A stretch of DNA of 64,000 nucleotides from NCBI RefSeq assembly GCF_051014445.1, contig NC_135136.1, positions 16,696,001 to 16,760,000 of the forward strand, written 5' to 3'. Positions 60,641-64,000 of the stretch are shown piece by piece; position 1 is the first letter of the stretch; each line of letters begins with the position of its first letter. The translations under genes and the position numbers were made by a program. The DNA comes from Colletes latitarsis. Its lineage: Eukaryota > Arthropoda > Insecta > Hymenoptera > Colletidae. The notes beneath the pieces are model-generated. The model did no database searches. It saw only the letters and a list, made by a program, of their open reading frames with translations, and was not told the DNA's origin.

Positions 60641-61977
60641 TAAAATATTAATCGGACCCAGGTATAATTGACTGTTTCAGTGTGGTACCACATTACTACG
60701 TGGTCCAAGCCAGAAAAAGTCCAGGATCTGGCCAACAAGTGTGCGAAAAATCCGAAAGTACGAGCCAGATGAGGGCAAATACCAGACCTTACCGAGATAT
60801 AACCGGCGTTATTCTCTAAAATATTAATCGCAACCAGGTTTAACTGACTGTTTCCGTGTGGAACTACATTACTACGGGATCCAAACCAGAAAAAACCCAG
60901 GATCTGGCCAACAACTATGCGAAAAACGCGAATGTATGAGCCAGATGATTGCAAATACCAGTACTATCCCAGACATAACCAGCGTTATTCTCCAAAATAT
61001 TATTCGCAACCAGATTTAATTGACTGCTTCGGTTTGGTACCACATTATTACGTGGTCCAAGCCAGAAAAAGGCCAGGATCTGGCCAAAAAGAATGCGAAA
61101 AATGCGAAAGTTGGAGCCAGATGAGGGCAAATCGCAGACCTGACCGAGACAGAACCGGCGTTATCCTCTAAAATATTAATCGGAACCTGGTTTAATTGAC
61201 TGTTTTAGTGTGGTCCCACATTACTACTTGGTCCAAGCCAGAAAAAGGCCAGGATCTGGCCAACAAGTATGCGAAAAATGCGAAAGTACGAGCCAGATGT
61301 GGACAAATCCCAGAACTACCAGAGACATTACCGGCGTTATCCTCTAAAATATTAATCGCAACCAGGTTTAATAGCCTGTTTCGGTGTGGTACCGCATTAC
61401 TACGTGATCCAAACCAGAAAAAGGCCAGGATCCGGCCAACAAGAATGCGAAAAATGCGAAAGTACGAGCCTGATGTGGACAAATCCCAGACCTGCCAGAG
61501 ACATTGCCGGCGTTAACCTCTAAAATATTAATCGCAACCAGGTTTAATTGCCTGTTTCGGTGTGGTACCGCATTACTACGTGATCCAAACCAGAAAAAGG
61601 CCAGGATCCAGCAACAAGAATGCGAAAAATGCGAAAGTACGAGCCAGATGTGGACAAATCCCAGACCTACCCGAGACATAACCGGCGTTATCCTCTAAAA
61701 TATTAATCGCAACCAGGTTTAGTTGACTGTTTCGGTGTGGTACCGCATTACTACGTGATCCAAGCCAGAAAAAGGCCAGGATCCTGCAACAAGAATGCGA
61801 AAAATACGAAAGTACGAGCCAGATGTGGAGAAATCCCAGACCTACCCGAGACATAACCGGCGTTATCCTCTAAAATATTAATCGCAACCAGGTTTAATTG
61901 ACTGTTTCGGTGTGGTACCGCATTACTACGTGATCCAAACCAGAAAAAGGCGAGGATCCGGCAACAAGAATGCGAAA
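60641..61977 (-). repeat. Monomers inserted between HOR copies, with local single-unit amplification
   Basis: The distance between HOR copies 2 and 3 is 3,817 bp, 1,052 bp more than between copies 1 and 2, equal to six monomers of 175 bp. At the end of this interval a single monomer type (GTGGTACCGCATTACTACG followed by GATC and GCAACAAGAATGCG) is repeated at about 61,380, 61,556, 61,732 and 61,907, spaced 175-176 bp. The last three have lost a base or two at the GATCCNGCAACAAG site. Confidence 0.82.
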
Positions 61978-64000
61978 AATGTGAAAGTACGAGCCTGATG
62001 AGGGCAAATACCAGACCTAACCCAGACATTACCGGCGTTTTCCTCTAAAATATTAATCGCAGCCAGGTTTAGTTGACCGTTTCGGTGTGGAACCACATTA
62101 CTACGGGATCCAAACCTGAAGAAACCCTGGGTCTGGCCAACAAGTATGCGAAAAGTGCGAAAGTACGATCCAGATGAGTGCAAATACCAGACCTAACCCA
62201 GACGTAACCGGCGTTATCCTCCAAAATAGTAATCGCAACCAGGTTTAATTGACAGTTTCGGTGTGGTACCGCGTTACTACGTGATCCAAACCAGAAATGA
62301 TCTGGCAAATACCAGACCTAACCCAGACATAACCGGCGTTATCCTCTAAAATATTAATCGGACCCAGGTTTAATTGACTGTTTCAGTGTGGTACCACTAT
62401 ACTACGTGCTCCAAGCCAGACAATGGCCAGGTTCTGGCCAACAAGTATGCGAAAAATGCGAAAGTACGAGCCAGATGAGGGCAAATCCCGGACGTAACCG
62501 AGACAGGACCGGCGTTATCCTCTAAAATATTAATCGCAACCAGGTTTAATTGCCTGTTTCGGTGTGGTACCGCATTACTACGTGATCCAAACCAGAAAAA
62601 GGCCAGGATCCTGCCAAAAAGTATGCGAAAAATTCGAAGGTATGTGCCAGATGATAGCAACTACCAGCACTAACCCAGACATAACCAGCGTTATCCTATA
62701 AAATACTTATCGGAACCAGCTTCTACTGACTGTTTCAGTGTGGTACCACATTACTACGTGATCCAAACCAGAAAAAGCCCAGTATCTGGCCAACAAGTAT
62801 GCGAAAAATGCGAAAGTACGAGCCAGATGAGGGCAAATACCACACCTAACCCAGACATAACCGGCGTTATCCTCTAAAATATTAATCGCAACCAGGTTTA
62901 ATTGACTGTTTTAGTGTGGTCCCACATTACTACTTGGTCCAAGCCAGGAAAAGGCCAGGATCTGGCCAACAAGTATGCGAAAAATGTGAAAGTACGAGCC
63001 TGATGAGGGCGAATACCAGACCAAACACAGACATTACCGGCGTTATCCTCTAAAATATTAATCGCAGCCAGGTTTAGTTGACCGCTTCAGTGTGGAACCA
63101 CATTACTACGGGATCCAAACCTGAAGAAACCCAGGATCTGGCCAACAAGTATGCGAAATATGCGAAAGTACGAGCCAGATGAGTGCAAATACCAGACCTA
63201 ACCCAGACGTAACCGGCGTTATCCTCCGAAATAGTAATCGCAACCAGGTTTAATTGACAGTTTCGGTGTGGTACCGCGTTACTACGTGATCCAAACCAGA
63301 AAAAAGCCAGGATCTGGCCAACGAGTATGCGAAAAATGCGAAAGTACGAGCCGGATGAGGGCAAATACCAGACCTAACCCAGACATAACCGGCGTTATCC
63401 TCTAAAATATTAAACGGACCCAGGTTTAATTGACTGTTTCAGTGTGGTACCACTTTACTACGTGGTCCAAGCCAGAAAAAGGCCAGGATCTGGCCAACAA
63501 GCATGCGGAAAGTGCGAAAGTACGAGCCAGATGAGGGCAAATACCAGACCTAACCAGGACATAACTGGCGTTATCCTCTAAAATATTAATCGCAACCAGC
63601 TTTAATTGACTGTTTCTGTGTGGAACCACATTACTACGGGATCCAAACCAGAAAAATCCCAGGATCTGGCCAACAACTATGCGAAAACGCGAAAGTACGA
63701 GCCAGATGAGGGCAAATACCAGACCTTCACCAGACATAACCGGCGTTATCCTCCAAAGTAGTAATCGCAACCAGATTTAATTGCCTGTTTCGGTGTGGTA
63801 CCGCATTACTACGTGATCCAAACCAGAAAAAGGCCAGGATCCGGCCATCAAGAATGCGAAAAATCCGAAAGTACGAGCCAGATGAGGGCAAATACCAGAC
63901 CTTACCGAGATATAACCGGCGTTATCCTCTAAAATATTAATCGCAACCAGGTTTAATTGACTGTTTTAGTGTGGTCCCACATTACTACTTGGTCCAAGCC
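61978..64000 (-). repeat. 2,765 bp HOR, copy 3 (partial, runs to near the window end)
   Basis: Matches copy 2 at offset 3,817 from the word AATGTGAAAGTACGAGCCTG at about 61,979. Similarity stops at about 63,950, where a unit with TGTTTTAGTGTGGTCCCAC takes over. The array continues beyond the window. Confidence 0.84.
62287..62322 (-). repeat. Internally deleted monomer, HOR copy 3
   Basis: Same deletion structure as at 55,711 and 58,476 (AGAAATGATCTGG starts at 62,293), proving common descent of the three HOR copies. Confidence 0.88.

Larger units (their letters stand above)
50186..64000 (-). repeat. Satellite array, inverted orientation, distinct subfamily
   Basis: The reverse complement of the same monomer, with 175-176 bp period. 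On the minus strand, units read GTAATGTGGTACCACAC, then TTAATATTTTAGAGGATAACG, then CCGGTTATGTCTGGGTTAGG, then a tail with CATACTTGTTGGCCAGATCC. Compared with the direct array, the subfamily typically has CCGGTTATG for CATGTTAGG and a tail that joins features of both direct-array tail types. Open frames of up to about 100 codons recur because stop codons recur at fixed monomer positions; I see no protein family in them. Confidence 0.95.

Noticed and set aside
54240..63770. Recurring open frames of about 96 codons on the minus strand in the inverted array
   Set aside because: They recur with the monomer period and overlap each other in shifted frames (176 is not a multiple of 3). They exist because stop codons recur at fixed monomer positions. 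No domain, start context or frame-preserving pattern of change supports a protein.
1..64000. CENP-B box in the satellite
   Set aside because: The TTCG near the GGTTTCGATCAATATT stretch is not followed by the required CGGG at the right spacing in the units I checked, nor is the TTTCGGTGTGG stretch of the inverted array.
1..64000. CRISPR array
   Set aside because: The repeats are contiguous ~176 bp monomers with no constant short repeat and unique spacers, and no cas genes are present; the setting is eukaryotic satellite.

Overview
The window is almost entirely satellite DNA: about 350 diverged tandem copies of a 175-177 bp monomer, broken once by a retrotransposon. I see no intact host gene, RNA gene or CRISPR array. 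The retroelement's relatives, non-LTR retrotransposons of the R1 type, are typical of arthropods, and many monomers carry TTAGG words that resemble the insect telomere repeat. I therefore infer an insect, perhaps hymenopteran, heterochromatic block (pericentromeric, centromeric or subtelomeric). The species cannot be told from the sequence.

Layout. (1) 1-32,013: direct-orientation array. It is a patchwork of higher-order repeats (HORs): a 4-monomer duplication at the left edge, a mosaic block with 3,326 bp offsets (19 monomers), a 15-monomer block (2,646 bp), a 16-monomer block (2,812 bp), then a more heterogeneous stretch. (2) 32,030-33,784: a 5'-truncated, frameshifted non-LTR retrotransposon on the minus strand, with a poly(A) tail and 16 bp target-site duplications. 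It is visibly far more GC-rich than its surroundings. (3) 33,801-50,185: the direct array resumes in phase. It contains a tandem 10-monomer HOR (1,759 bp) inside a larger duplication with an offset of 6,981 bp. (4) 50,186-64,000: the same satellite in the opposite orientation, as a distinct subfamily. Its distal part has a 2,765 bp HOR marked by one internally deleted monomer.

The block evolves by repeated unequal exchange and segmental duplication. Some joins keep the monomer phase (14,411/14,412) and others do not (42,057/42,061 and the inversion join at 50,185/50,186). Offsets were read by matching distinctive variants by eye. HOR edges are good to tens of bases, while the offsets at named markers are exact. 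Small open frames in the satellite are by-products of periodic stop-codon spacing and are not annotated as genes.
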